Shown here one piece after another: positions 53,766 to 62,588 of a stretch of 64,000 nucleotides of DNA (its first letter is position 1; each line of letters begins with the position of its first letter). Below the pieces are notes generated by a model. It was not told the origin of the DNA and ran no database searches. It saw only the letters and a program-made list of their open reading frames with translations. The position numbers were made by a program, and so were the translations under genes. The DNA lies in the NCBI RefSeq assembly GCF_025558485.1, contig NZ_CP102930.1:2604001-2668000 (forward strand), written 5' to 3'. This DNA comes from Bdellovibrio bacteriovorus. GTDB taxonomy: Bacteria; Bdellovibrionota; Bdellovibrionia; Bdellovibrionales; Bdellovibrionaceae.

Positions 53766-55304
53766 TTATTTAAGTAAATCTTCAAAAATCTGATTTAGAG
53801 AGAATGATATCTTTCCAGTCCCTTTAATAATTTCCAGCTCTGCTTTTATATCTATCTTATCTACCGAAGAAAACCATTCAGGGCTTGGTACTAAACTATC
53901 ATTCAAATCATTAGGTTCAAATTTATCCAACCCATCTCCATATTTCCTCATATTAATCTGCATAATCTTATTTCCTGCATCCGATAATAGGTAAAAGAAA
54001 AGTAGATCAAGATATTTTGAATAGTCAGCCTTTAGATTAAAACCGTGATAGCAAGTGAGACATACTGCCTCTGTTGTATTACGAATAACTTTATATCCAT
54101 TTCTTGAAAACACACCAAACAAAAGCCCTGATGGTTTTCTTTTTTCTAGCTTATACCAGGGTGACCGCATTTTAGTGAGGTAGCGCAAATGGATGCCATC
54201 TTTTTCTCCCTGCGCAATATATCTTTTTATATCGTCAGAACTAGAATTTGATTCCAAATTTACAAGATAGATTTCGGAATCAAGACTAATCAATTTGTTC
54301 AAGTCGGACTGATCAAAAATTGCCCCTTTTATTTGATTGCTTTTAGTGATGCAAGGTACGAGAGATGATTTAGGCATATTGTTTTGCCTTACCTTACTCT
54401 CGCTAAAAGAGAAGTAACTATTAGCGCCAGTTGCTATTCCTCTGCTAAAATTCCCATAACTTTTAAGAGGAACAAGATGTTCAAATTTAAGATTAATCTC
54501 TTCTTTAGAAAAATATTTCGCCCACTTGTCTCTCGCTTGAATAAGCTTTCTAGAAACGGTTCTAATTGGAATTATTTTTTCAAAATGCCCTAACTCATCC
54601 AGGCTTTTCACGGCAAAAAATGAAATGTCTTTGTTTGGATTCTTTTTCTTATGAAAAAGAATAATCCCTACAGAGGTGACTACTTCTGAAAAGGCCTCTT
54701 TCTCACAATCGACTTGAATAAATGCCTCAATCTCACCACTTCTTAGAAGGTAATCCTTAACTGCCTCCCCGTAACCTGCGTTCATAAATTCAAATGGCAT
54801 AATATACGCAAGCCTTCCGCCTTCTTTCAATTCTGAAACAGACTTTAGCAAAAATGCAGATGCTGTATTTGTATAACCTGATACTTTTATGCCCAAATTT
54901 TTTTGAATATTTGCAAGAATCTCGTCCTTCTCGGTGAAGTTTTGAAACTTCATATATGGAGGATTACAAATGACAGCATCTATTTCTCCCAGACCCCAAT
55001 CTTGCAAATAGTCACTATTTTTAAGTGAGATATAATCTGCTGAAAAATGTGCTTTAGCGAAGCTATAAATATGATTATCAACTTCGTAAGCCATAAGAGA
55101 TTTAAAATCTTTGAATCCTTCAAGCTGCTCCACAAAAATACCGAGACCGAAAGCCGGATCAAGAAAATTTTGATGCTTGTTAGCTAATAGCCACCTTGCC
55201 ATGAATTTGGCTATTACTAATGGCGTGAAAAATTGACCAAATTTTTTTCGGTGAGAAATGTCAGTTTGAGATGAGTATGATAAAAATAGATTATTCTCCA
55301 CCAA
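53766..55304 (-). CDS. Type II restriction-modification N6-adenine DNA methyltransferase
   Basis: 512 residues. RKKFGQFFTPLVIAKFMARWLL is the N6-MTase entry motif. FLDPAFGLGIFVEQL is motif I (SAM binding), and CNPPYMKF is the catalytic motif IV NPPY. The C-terminal half, with short degenerate repeats (GNFSRGIATGANSYFSF), should be the target-recognition domain. It methylates adenine at the recognition site to protect the host. Its start overlaps the endonuclease end by 14 bases. The region is clearly AT-richer than the neighbouring protease gene, so it was probably acquired. Confidence 0.9.
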   Translation of the reverse strand: MVENNLFLSYSSQTDISHRKKFGQFFTPLVIAKFMARWLLANKHQNFLDPAFGLGIFVEQLEGFKDFKSLMAYEVDNHIYSFAKAHFSADYISLKNSDYLQDWGLGEIDAVICNPPYMKFQNFTEKDEILANIQKNLGIKVSGYTNTASAFLLKSVSELKEGGRLAYIMPFEFMNAGYGEAVKDYLLRSGEIEAFIQVDCEKEAFSEVVTSVGIILFHKKKNPNKDISFFAVKSLDELGHFEKIIPIRTVSRKLIQARDKWAKYFSKEEINLKFEHLVPLKSYGNFSRGIATGANSYFSFSESKVRQNNMPKSSLVPCITKSNQIKGAIFDQSDLNKLISLDSEIYLVNLESNSSSDDIKRYIAQGEKDGIHLRYLTKMRSPWYKLEKRKPSGLLFGVFSRNGYKVIRNTTEAVCLTCYHGFNLKADYSKYLDLLFFYLLSDAGNKIMQINMRKYGDGLDKFEPNDLNDSLVPSPEWFSSVDKIDIKAELEIIKGTGKISFSLNQIFEDLLK

Positions 55305-56355
55305 TCACCTCACTTAAGAATAGATTGTTATCCAGATATCCTTTTCCACCAGAAAAGGTGACATAAAACAACAACCGCCCTCTGCTTAATTCTTTCAATT
55401 CTGATTGATGACTGGGCATATCAACACGGCCTAAAATTTCCTTACCCACGCGAGCATTAATTTTAATTGTAGTTTTGCCCTGATTTTTAATATCCGACTC
55501 GACAGAAAAAATTTTACCTTCGTTTTCAGGATTAGATGCTATTTCAAGAATAGATTTAAATGGAATAATGTACGCTTTATCGAAAAATACCTGAAGGTAA
55601 AAATGCTTTACGCCATACTTCTGTATCCAACGATTTACTAAGGCAAGATCTTCTAACTTCGGAGTAATGCTAAGGTAATCGCGCTTATGAAGAATCTTGA
55701 TATTTTCTTTGAGATCTTTAAGTTTTTGAGAAAGACTCTTCAACTCTGCGCTAGATGACCATGAGCTTAAACGAAAATCTAACTCAGAAAACGTTTCAGC
55801 AGTTGCCGTTGATAAGAGACTATGTATAGCTCCGTTTTTAATCTTTAAAAGAGCAGACAAATCGCTATTCAAAATCTCATTTTTAATTCTTAAGCAGTTT
55901 GCCACAGCATTTCGTGCACGATCAGACATATAGGTATCATATTTGTTAGCAAGGAAACTACTCGAGCGCACCTCTAGAGCTGCTACAGCCTGGCTGACTA
56001 CTTCGTCAGAATTGATATCAAATGTTTTGGAGTCATATAGCTTTCTCGAAAAAATCAAAATATCCGGCTTTTTTCCGATAGAATTTAGCTCGGCAAGATA
56101 TTCCTCATAAAATCTCTTAAAACCATCATCTCCAGCACTTAAAGAGTCAGACCGCCCATATTTAACGGCAACATATTCTAGTTCGTTGTCATTAATCGCA
56201 TTAAAGACAACTTCCTCTGCCCAGTCCCCCTGCTCTTTATTGGTTAAAAACTCTGAACTTGCCATTGACGGGGGTCTGCCTTCTAAAACAATGTTCAAAT
56301 CAATAGGAAATGGTGAGCCATTTAAGAGCTCTAAAATTTGCTGCTTGTAGGTCAT
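55291..56355 (-). CDS. Type II restriction endonuclease (AccI-like, tentative)
   Basis: 354 residues from the ATG after GGGAGAAAA; an in-frame start seven codons earlier is less well placed. TNKEQGDWAEEVVFNAI near the N-terminus, then KKPDILIFSRKL and AVAALEVRSSSFLANKYDTYM form a PD-(D/E)xK-like nuclease core, with Asp in PDI and Glu in ALEVR. The adjacent overlapping methyltransferase makes a restriction role near certain. AccI family is my best guess from layout; the recognition sequence cannot be read. AT-rich. Confidence 0.7.
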   Translation of the reverse strand: MTYKQQILELLNGSPFPIDLNIVLEGRPPSMASSEFLTNKEQGDWAEEVVFNAINDNELEYVAVKYGRSDSLSAGDDGFKRFYEEYLAELNSIGKKPDILIFSRKLYDSKTFDINSDEVVSQAVAALEVRSSSFLANKYDTYMSDRARNAVANCLRIKNEILNSDLSALLKIKNGAIHSLLSTATAETFSELDFRLSSWSSSAELKSLSQKLKDLKENIKILHKRDYLSITPKLEDLALVNRWIQKYGVKHFYLQVFFDKAYIIPFKSILEIASNPENEGKIFSVESDIKNQGKTTIKINARVGKEILGRVDMPSHQSELKELSRGRLLFYVTFSGGKGYLDNNLFLSEVIGGE

Positions 56356-56618
56356 TTTTCTCCCATCCCTTTGCAAAAAAATCGTATTTTATCAGGTGAC
56401 AAAAGTCCATCCTTTAGGATGCTTTGAATTTATGGAAATAGAAAAGCCGACCAATTCAAATAGACTCACGAAACACGTCAGCAAAATAGAAGGGTAGGCT
56501 CAAAGGCGGACCTTCCTATTCCAACTTTCAAAAACCATTTCTTAAGAGTGCTAACCCATTGTTTTTTGAAGAATTTTTAAACCTATATTTGTTGTCTAAA
56601 GAGAATCAAGAGCCGAAA
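56356..56618. other. AT-rich leader of the restriction-modification genes
   Basis: No gene is seen. CATCC-TTTA-GGATG (56408-56421), about 50 bases before the endonuclease start, is a possible control site or short leader hairpin. No gene for a controller protein was found. The rest holds nothing I recognise. Confidence 0.3.
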
Positions 56619-56622
56619 TAAA

Positions 56623-56647
56623 AAAAGCGACCCAAAAGGTCGCTTTT
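56623..56647 (-). terminator. Intrinsic terminator of tRNA-Leu
   Basis: AAAAGCGACC/GGTCGCTTTT with a 5-base loop, followed on the minus strand by seven T. Confidence 0.88.
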
Positions 56648-56679
56648 GTTTTTGCACCAACCTTCGAGAAAGAGAAAGT

Positions 56680-56761
56680 TGGTGCGGGTGGAGGGACTTG
56701 AACCCCCATGCTTTCGCGGGAGATTTTGAGTCTCCTGTGTCTACCATTTCACCACACCCGC
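56680..56761 (-). tRNA. tRNA-Leu (CAA)
   Basis: 82 bases including CCA. Acceptor arm GCGGGTG/CACCCGC with discriminator A, anticodon loop CTCAAAA with CAA, a long variable arm (class II) and T-loop GGTTCAAGTCC. The first bases after the gene can pair with its 3' end (GCACCAAC/GTTGGTGC), so folding may compete before end processing. Confidence 0.95.
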
Positions 56762-57020
56762 ATGAGGAGTCTTTTGTAATGAGTTTGCCGGAAAGACTCA
56801 AGAGATTTCTTTAAAAAAATAAAGAAAGTCCTAAAAAGATTCCTCTTTGAAGAGGTTTGCTTATTTTTTCAGCTACTTGGGCACTCCCACCCCCTCTTTT
56901 GAACCTCGACATCTCCCCTTTACAAACTTACGTAGCTCTATTCCCGAAAGACTTTCATTCACATACCGTGGACATATATTCATGGACGCTCTGGGGCTTC
57001 AGGTGTAAACCCCACGATCT

Positions 57021-58787
57021 ATGGCGCATTCTAAAAGTTCTTTTCAGTCGTTTTCCCGTCTTTTCGCTTATACTAAAAAACACCGTCGCGACTTCTACCT
57101 GGGCAGCTTGTTTTCGTTTCTAAACAAGGCCTTTGATATTGCCCCTGAAATTCTAATCGGTATCGCCATTGATGTGGTTGCCAATCAGGAAAAATCCTTC
57201 CTGGCTCGTTTTGGATTTGAATCCCCATGGCACCAACTGCTGCTGTTGTCTGTGCTGACGTTGCTAATCTGGATATTTGAGTCCCTGTTTGAATACCTGT
57301 TGCTTTTGAAATGGCGCGGACTTGCCCAGTCGCTGCAACACGAATTCCGCACTGAGGCCTACGAACACCTGCAAAAGCTGGATATGTCCTTTTTTGAAGA
57401 TCGCAGCACCGGCGGACTGGTTTCCATTTTAAACGATGACATCAATCAGCTGGAACGCTTCCTGAATGTCGGCATGAACAGCTTGATTCAGGTGTTTACC
57501 GCCGTTCTTCTTATCGGTGCGGTCTTCTTTGCGATGGCTCCAAATATCGCGGTGTTTGCGATTCTGCCGATTCCAATCATTTTGTGGGGCGCATTCTATT
57601 TCCAAAAACGGGCAGCGCCGTTGTATTTGGATGTACGTGAAAAAGCCGGAAACATCGGTTCCCGTCTGGCAAATAATATCGCGGGTATGGCTACAATCCG
57701 CAGCTTTACTTCAGAACTGATTGAGGCCCGCAAGGTCGCCCGTGACAGCTCCAGTTATCTGGAGGCCAATAAAGAGGCCATCAAGGTTTCTTCCGCCTTC
57801 AACCCGCTGATTCGCATGGCGGTTCTGATGGGCTTTATTGCCACGTTTATTATGGGCGGACAGATGGCTTTGAAAGGCGAACTGAATGTCGGTTTCTATG
57901 GCGTTCTGGTTTTCCTGACTCAACGCCTGTTGTGGCCGTTGACGGGACTTGCTGACACCGTGGACTTGTTTGAACGTGCCATGGCTTCTGCGGACCGCGT
58001 TCTGGATCTGATTAAAACTCCGATCAATCTGGAGCTTCCTAAAGAGAAAAAGAAATTCGATCATTCCCAAGGAATCGAGTTCAAGAATTTGTCCTTTGCC
58101 TATAGCAATGGCCTGCCGATTTTAAAAAACGTCAATATCACCGTGCCCGCGGGAAAAACCGTGGCCATCGTGGGGCCCACGGGTTCTGGTAAAAGTACGA
58201 TCACCAAATTACTTTTGGGGTTCTACAAAGCTTCCGGCGGGAATATCCTTTGTGGCGGTCAGGCCGTTCAGGACTGTGATCCACAGGATTTACGCAGCCA
58301 TATTGGCCTGGTAAGTCAGGATGTGTTTTTGTTTCAAGGGACTATTTTCGAGAATATCGCCTATGGAAACCCACAAGCCACGCGTGAACAGGTTGTCGAA
58401 GCTGCGCGCAAGGCCCATGCGTTGGAATTTATCGACAAACTTCCGCAAGGCCTGGACACTTTGATCGGTGAGCGTGGTCAGAAATTGTCCGGCGGACAAC
58501 GTCAGCGTTTGTCCATCGCGCGAGTGATTCTGAAAAATCCGCCGGTTCTGATTTTGGATGAAGCGACCTCGGCCGTGGACAATGAAACCGAAGCGGTGAT
58601 TCAGGCGTCTTTGGCGGAAGCAACCAAAGGGCGCACGACTATCGTGATTGCTCACCGTCTGTCCACAGTGACTCAAGCAGACAACATCTATGTGGTGGCT
58701 CAAGGGGCTGTGGCTGAAAGCGGAACACATCAACAGCTTTTGCAGGAACGAAAGCTTTACTTCCAGTTGTGGAATGCACCTCTTTAG
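57021..58787 (+). CDS. ABC exporter, fused permease and ATPase (MsbA-like)
   Basis: 588 residues. Six-helix membrane part (LLLLSVLTLLIWIFESLFEYLLLL, AVLLIGAVFFAMAPNIAVFAILPIPIILWGAFYF, AVLMGFIATFIMGGQMAL) and a C-terminal nucleotide-binding domain with Walker A GPTGSGKST, signature LSGGQRQRLSIAR, Walker B VLILDEATSAVD and H-loop IVIAHRLST. It exports lipid, peptide or drugs as a homodimer or with a half-transporter elsewhere; no partner gene is adjacent. The start lacks a clear ribosome site. Confidence 0.92.
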   Translation: MAHSKSSFQSFSRLFAYTKKHRRDFYLGSLFSFLNKAFDIAPEILIGIAIDVVANQEKSFLARFGFESPWHQLLLLSVLTLLIWIFESLFEYLLLLKWRGLAQSLQHEFRTEAYEHLQKLDMSFFEDRSTGGLVSILNDDINQLERFLNVGMNSLIQVFTAVLLIGAVFFAMAPNIAVFAILPIPIILWGAFYFQKRAAPLYLDVREKAGNIGSRLANNIAGMATIRSFTSELIEARKVARDSSSYLEANKEAIKVSSAFNPLIRMAVLMGFIATFIMGGQMALKGELNVGFYGVLVFLTQRLLWPLTGLADTVDLFERAMASADRVLDLIKTPINLELPKEKKKFDHSQGIEFKNLSFAYSNGLPILKNVNITVPAGKTVAIVGPTGSGKSTITKLLLGFYKASGGNILCGGQAVQDCDPQDLRSHIGLVSQDVFLFQGTIFENIAYGNPQATREQVVEAARKAHALEFIDKLPQGLDTLIGERGQKLSGGQRQRLSIARVILKNPPVLILDEATSAVDNETEAVIQASLAEATKGRTTIVIAHRLSTVTQADNIYVVAQGAVAESGTHQQLLQERKLYFQLWNAPL

Positions 58788-58800
58788 GTGCATCCACGGA

Positions 58801-59253
58801 TTAAATGCGGGCCTCCTCTTCCGGCCAGATTCGTTCTTTCAGCTCAAAATCTGTCGCGGTCTGAGCCAAATCCTTCGGAATCTCCTTCACAATACATTCA
58901 CGCAGCTCCCGGGAAAAATTGCGACGGACTTTTCCCAGAAATTGTGGCGCCGCAATCAACACCAGTTCTTCAAAGACGTTCTGCTGACGTCCTTCTTCCA
59001 AACGCTCTGCCACTTTTTTGGCGAACATTTCAGACACCCGGTCCGTCGGAGACTGCTTTTTCACAAGTCGCCCGCCATGAATACTGGAACTGGCGACAAA
59101 TCCCGGGCGATCGGCGTCGATCTCTCCGGATTTCAGGCGCCCCCTCGGGTTTTCCAGTTTTTCAATAAAATGCACTTCGCCATTGTTGCCCCGGCGGTCA
59201 CTGGCAAAAATCTTCGCTTCACATCGGTTGACCACAACAATCCAAGTTTTCAT
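58801..59253 (-). CDS. Host attachment protein family (BaeRF-like)
   Basis: 150 residues opening WIVVVNRCEAKIFASDRRG, then HFIEKLENPRGRLKSGEIDADRPGFVAS, FAKKVAERLEEGRQ and ELVLIAAPQFLGKVRRNFSREL. This is the pattern of the family annotated as 'protein required for attachment to host cells', a bacterial relative of archaeo-eukaryotic release factor domains (BaeRF). Function is not settled; an RNA- or ribosome-linked role is more likely than adhesion, as no signal peptide exists. Divergent from the larger BaeRF gene. Confidence 0.82.
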   Translation of the reverse strand: MKTWIVVVNRCEAKIFASDRRGNNGEVHFIEKLENPRGRLKSGEIDADRPGFVASSSIHGGRLVKKQSPTDRVSEMFAKKVAERLEEGRQQNVFEELVLIAAPQFLGKVRRNFSRELRECIVKEIPKDLAQTATDFELKERIWPEEEARI

Positions 59254-59415
59254 GACATTTCCTCTCTGTGAAGAGTTCTGCTTTTACTATAGCGAGAGTC
59301 CCCACCTTGCAACAACATGACCCCTTACACTGGACTGTCACAAGACACTTTGAACTGCACTGAAAAACGACCGAAGATATAATTCTGACCTCCCACCCCA
59401 TCCTCGGAGACTCTC

Positions 59416-60543
59416 ATGTTGGAAAAACTGACCCACGATGATTTGCTAAAGCTCACCTCTGTTTCTGAAGGACCGTGCATTTCCATTTACATTCCCGGTA
59501 TGCCTGAGAAAACACTGCAACTGGAATACGAAACTCTGGTTCGCAGAGCCGCTCACCTATTGTCCTTGGATCGTCGTAACGGAGAAAAGGAGCGCGTTTT
59601 AGCTCCGCTTTACAACTTCAACCCTGCGGAACATTTACAACGTTCTGACTTCGGCATGGCTATTTTTGTGAATAGACACTGGGCTGGCTATTACCTGGCC
59701 GGACACCCCCTGCCGTCAAAAGTCGTGGTGGCGGAAACCTTCCATCTGCGTCCCTTACTACAGGATCTGCAAGGCGAAAGCAGCTGCCACATTCTAACCC
59801 TGTCACCCAGTGAGGCTGTGCTATTAAATTGCAATGGCGGCACCGGAAACGAGATTCATACATTCTTGTTTCATCAGGGCCAGCACAGCAACAGCATCCA
59901 CTGGAAGCATCTGGATGAAAGCGAAACATCGCAGATTCCCCATCTAAAAAGTCATCTGCGGGGGCGGGGCACCGAAGACAATCAGTGTAAAAAGAAGGGC
60001 TTTAAACTGTTCCTGCGCTGGATTGAGGCAAAGATCGGAAAAGAGCACGGTTATAAAGAAATTCCGCTTTTGGTTTTCACCAGTGAGAATATGTTTCATG
60101 CCTACAAGGAAATCAGCCACCACCCCAATCCGGTTCTGATCAAACGCGAACCGTCGCGAAATGGCTATCGCACCGAAGGCTTGATCCATCAGGCGCAGCT
60201 TTATCTGCAAAAAGAAAATTCACAGCAGAAAAATGTTTCTGCTCTGGAATTGGAAGGCATGAATCGGCAGAAAAAAGTCATTGATGATCTGGTGAAAATC
60301 AGCCGTGCCGCCATGGCCGGCAAAGTGCGCACTTTGTTTTTACAAAATAACAGCGAAGTATGGGGCGAAATCAACCGCCGCAGCGGAAATATCACCTTCC
60401 ACGAAAAACAGATGAATGCCAAAGATGATGACGTGCTGGACGATATCGCCTGTCAGGTGATTCGTCATGGCGGTGAAGTCGTGGTTCTGGGCCAGGCTGA
60501 CATGCCCAGCCGATCCCCTGCCGCCGCTATTTTAAATTCTTAA
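59416..60543 (+). CDS. BaeRF-family protein (eRF1-like fold), function unknown
   Basis: 375 residues. CISIYIPGMPEKTLQLEYETLVRRAAHLL at the start, FGMAIFVNRHWAGYYLAG, VVAETFHLRPLL, ILTLSPSEAVLLNC, and a C-terminal VRTLFLQNNSEVWGEIN...DDVLDDIACQVIRHGGEVVVL follow the plan of BaeRF proteins with an eRF1-domain 2/3-like fold. The GGQ peptide-release motif is not visible. A -10-like TATAAT lies at 59378-59383. The end overlaps the convergent Ppx gene by 17 bases. Near two stress-type genes, a ribosome-related role is plausible. Confidence 0.72.
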   Translation: MLEKLTHDDLLKLTSVSEGPCISIYIPGMPEKTLQLEYETLVRRAAHLLSLDRRNGEKERVLAPLYNFNPAEHLQRSDFGMAIFVNRHWAGYYLAGHPLPSKVVVAETFHLRPLLQDLQGESSCHILTLSPSEAVLLNCNGGTGNEIHTFLFHQGQHSNSIHWKHLDESETSQIPHLKSHLRGRGTEDNQCKKKGFKLFLRWIEAKIGKEHGYKEIPLLVFTSENMFHAYKEISHHPNPVLIKREPSRNGYRTEGLIHQAQLYLQKENSQQKNVSALELEGMNRQKKVIDDLVKISRAAMAGKVRTLFLQNNSEVWGEINRRSGNITFHEKQMNAKDDDVLDDIACQVIRHGGEVVVLGQADMPSRSPAAAILNS

Positions 60544-61516
60544 AGATCAGCCCTTGCCCCAAAGAGGCCTGGGCTGTTTCAACCTTTTCCACTTTCAGCG
60601 CCTGCATATATCCCAATACCAAAGCCAGATTGGAAATATCGGAAATCCGGTAGTCACTGTTGATTTCCGCATCATTCAACCAGACCCGTTTTTTCAGGAC
60701 ATCGCTAAGTTCAGCCTGTGTAAACTCTGAAGCATCCTTGTTCACCTGTCGTTGAACGGACAGGGAAATCACACCGCCCACCCCCACCCAGCGCGCTGTG
60801 GGAGCCATCTTTTTGAAAAATTCCGGTACGTTCAAATAAGCGTGATTTTTTGCCAGTTGCAAAGAGGCTTCTCTTTGCCGTCCAATCGGATTGGGCGAGG
60901 AATGATCTTTCGGATCTTTGAACTGCAACACCTGCAGGATCTTGTTTTTGAAAGTCACAGAGGCCAGATCGCCTTCATAGATATGCACTTTCCCTTTATC
61001 GCGGGAATACATCTGCATCGAGCCGCCACCGATATCCCAGACAATTAAATTGCGAGTGTCAGAAATATTTTTCTGCGCCAAAGCCGACCAGTATCCCAGC
61101 TCCGCCTCTTGTTCCTGTGAAATCACCTCGACGGGAACTTGCAGGTCCCGGGCCAGCCTCTGCGCCACAGCCCGGCCATTCTTCGCCACACGGAAAACAG
61201 AGGTTGCCACCGCCGTGATGCGCTTCACATCATAAGTGCGCACCTTTCCCAACAGGGCCTGAATGCGTGGTGTGGCCTCCTGAACTGTTTTTTCCGGTAA
61301 AGTTCCGTCCGGGGATTTTTCCAAAGCTTCATTAAAGGCCAGTGGCAAACGTTCCTCGAAGATAACTTTCACAATTTTCTTTTCACACGTATCCACCGTT
61401 GCAACATAGGCTTTGGTCGTCCCTGATCCAAGGTCCAACGCTGCACGATTTTCCACACATGGCTTGGCCCAGACTGTTACAGATGAAAGTGAAATCAAGA
61501 CAAAGATCTTTTTCAT
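60527..61516 (-). CDS. Periplasmic Ppx/GppA-type phosphatase
   Basis: 329 residues. A Sec-type leader (FVLISLSSVTVWA) precedes the actin-like ATPase fold: AALDLGSGTTKAYVATVD (phosphate 1), AVATSVFRVAKNG, ISQEQEAELGYWSA (Glu-rich loop), VWDIGGGSMQMYS (phosphate 2) and GVGGVISLSVQ. Exopolyphosphatases and pppGpp phosphatases of this family are normally cytoplasmic, so a signal peptide is unusual. Here the substrate would be periplasmic polyphosphate or another phosphate compound. It overlaps the convergent BaeRF gene. Confidence 0.8.
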   Translation of the reverse strand: MKKIFVLISLSSVTVWAKPCVENRAALDLGSGTTKAYVATVDTCEKKIVKVIFEERLPLAFNEALEKSPDGTLPEKTVQEATPRIQALLGKVRTYDVKRITAVATSVFRVAKNGRAVAQRLARDLQVPVEVISQEQEAELGYWSALAQKNISDTRNLIVWDIGGGSMQMYSRDKGKVHIYEGDLASVTFKNKILQVLQFKDPKDHSSPNPIGRQREASLQLAKNHAYLNVPEFFKKMAPTARWVGVGGVISLSVQRQVNKDASEFTQAELSDVLKKRVWLNDAEINSDYRISDISNLALVLGYMQALKVEKVETAQASLGQGLIFKNLK

Positions 61517-61619
61517 GCCGTCATGCTAACGGAAGACCTGGTTCGGGGCAAGTTTCCTGTCAATGAGGGGCTAATTGCCTCTGAAAGTCCATGAACCCAT
61601 CGTTGTTTTCAGAAGAAGC

Positions 61620-61635
61620 TGGCACCAATGATGCT
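61620..61635 (+). promoter_or_regulatory. Sigma-54 (-24/-12) promoter of the ElaB/YqjD-type operon
   Basis: TGGCACCAATGATGCT: GG (61621-61622) and GC (61633-61634) are 10 bases apart and the -24 half matches TGGCAC perfectly. Transcription would start about 45 bases before the ATG at 61690. Confidence 0.72.
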
Positions 61636-61689
61636 TCTGAAGATGCTATGGGTACTAAAACGATCTATCCATGACAAAGGAGAATACAC

Positions 61690-61920
61690 ATGGAAACTAC
61701 AACAGGTGAAATCAGAAAAAAAATGGGCGATATCAAAGAAAATGTGGCGCACAGTCTTGAGAAAAGCGCCTGGAGTGACCGCTATCATGCCGTCGAATCC
61801 AAAGTCAAAGAGGGCGTGGATGCCTCAGAAGAGTTTGTAAAGGCCCACCCTTTTTACACCGTCCTTGGTGCCGCAGCTGTTGGTTTTGTGGCCGGAGCTC
61901 TGATCAACCGCAAACATTAA
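61690..61920 (+). CDS. ElaB/YqjD/DUF883-type membrane-anchored protein
   Basis: 76 residues: an amphipathic helical head (MGDIKENVAHSLEKSAWSDRYHAVESKVKEGVDASEEFVK) and a C-terminal membrane helix AHPFYTVLGAAAVGFVAGALINRK. That is the plan of E. coli ElaB/YqjD, tail-anchored proteins that tether ribosomes to the inner membrane in stationary phase. AAAGGAGAATACAC precedes the ATG. A sigma-54 promoter and a long hairpin bracket the gene, which is followed by a membrane partner gene. Confidence 0.83.
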   Translation: METTTGEIRKKMGDIKENVAHSLEKSAWSDRYHAVESKVKEGVDASEEFVKAHPFYTVLGAAAVGFVAGALINRKH

Positions 61921-61935
61921 TGCTTCAAATATTTT

Positions 61936-61992
61936 CGATTGCAAAGGCTGAGCATGCCTAACGGCCATCCCAGTGCCCTGCCTTTGCAATCG
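61936..61992 (+). other. 13-bp-stem hairpin between the two operon genes
   Basis: CGATTGCAAAGGC/GCCTTTGCAATCG, perfect, with a 31-base loop, fills the gap. No U-tract follows, so it is more likely an RNase target or attenuator that sets the ratio of the two proteins than a full terminator. Confidence 0.6.
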
Positions 61993-62021
61993 TTCACCGA
62001 ATCGCACATCAGGAGAATGCT

Positions 62022-62588
62022 ATGAAATGGCTCAGCTTGATTCTTCCCTTCTTCCTTGGTTTTGGGCACAAGCCCAACAAACCTAGAAAAAGCTTAAAGG
62101 AAACTGCACTGGAAATTTATGATGCTATCACCATCCGCAGTCGCGCGGCGGTCTTCCTGAGTATGGCAGGTCTGTGCGCCATCGCCTTTATCTGCGGCGG
62201 CTTTTTTATGTTTTTGCTGGAGGCAACCCGACAGTATGATCGCGCCGGGATGATTTTCTGGAACTCCACTTTAATTACAAGCTCCGTGCTGGTGCTACTG
62301 GCTGTGGGCGGTTTAAGCTACGTTTACTTTATGGCCTGGCCGGGAGTTCGCGCGGCAAGAAACCGTCAGGAAGTGCGCGAGGAAGAGGAACGCCATCAGC
62401 ACGAACACCCCGTGGGATCTTTGGAACAAGCCCTGGCCGCACTGGTCATGGACTTTGTCAAAGAACGTGAAAGCAAACGCGAACATCGTGCACACACGCC
62501 CCCGTCAGCCGCCCCGGAGCCTGCGCACAGCTATACCTCACGACCTGATCCGGAAACCGCCAGCGAAACGCCGACCAGTTATCACTGA
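62022..62588 (+). CDS. YqjE/holin-like two-helix membrane protein
   Basis: 188 residues. AVFLSMAGLCAIAFICGGFFMFLLEA and FWNSTLITSSVLVLLAVGGLSYVYFM are two membrane helices, preceded by a basic segment and followed by a charged, His/Glu-rich tail (REEEERHQHEHPVG) and a Pro/Ser-rich end. Two-helix partners of this type accompany YqjD-like genes (YqjE) and also resemble phage holin-fold proteins. It overlaps the convergent sigma-54 activator gene by 7 bases. Confidence 0.62.
   Translation: MKWLSLILPFFLGFGHKPNKPRKSLKETALEIYDAITIRSRAAVFLSMAGLCAIAFICGGFFMFLLEATRQYDRAGMIFWNSTLITSSVLVLLAVGGLSYVYFMAWPGVRAARNRQEVREEEERHQHEHPVGSLEQALAALVMDFVKERESKREHRAHTPPSAAPEPAHSYTSRPDPETASETPTSYH

Noticed and set aside
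56583..56801. 72-codon frame on the minus strand
   Set aside because: It covers tRNA-Leu and its terminator.
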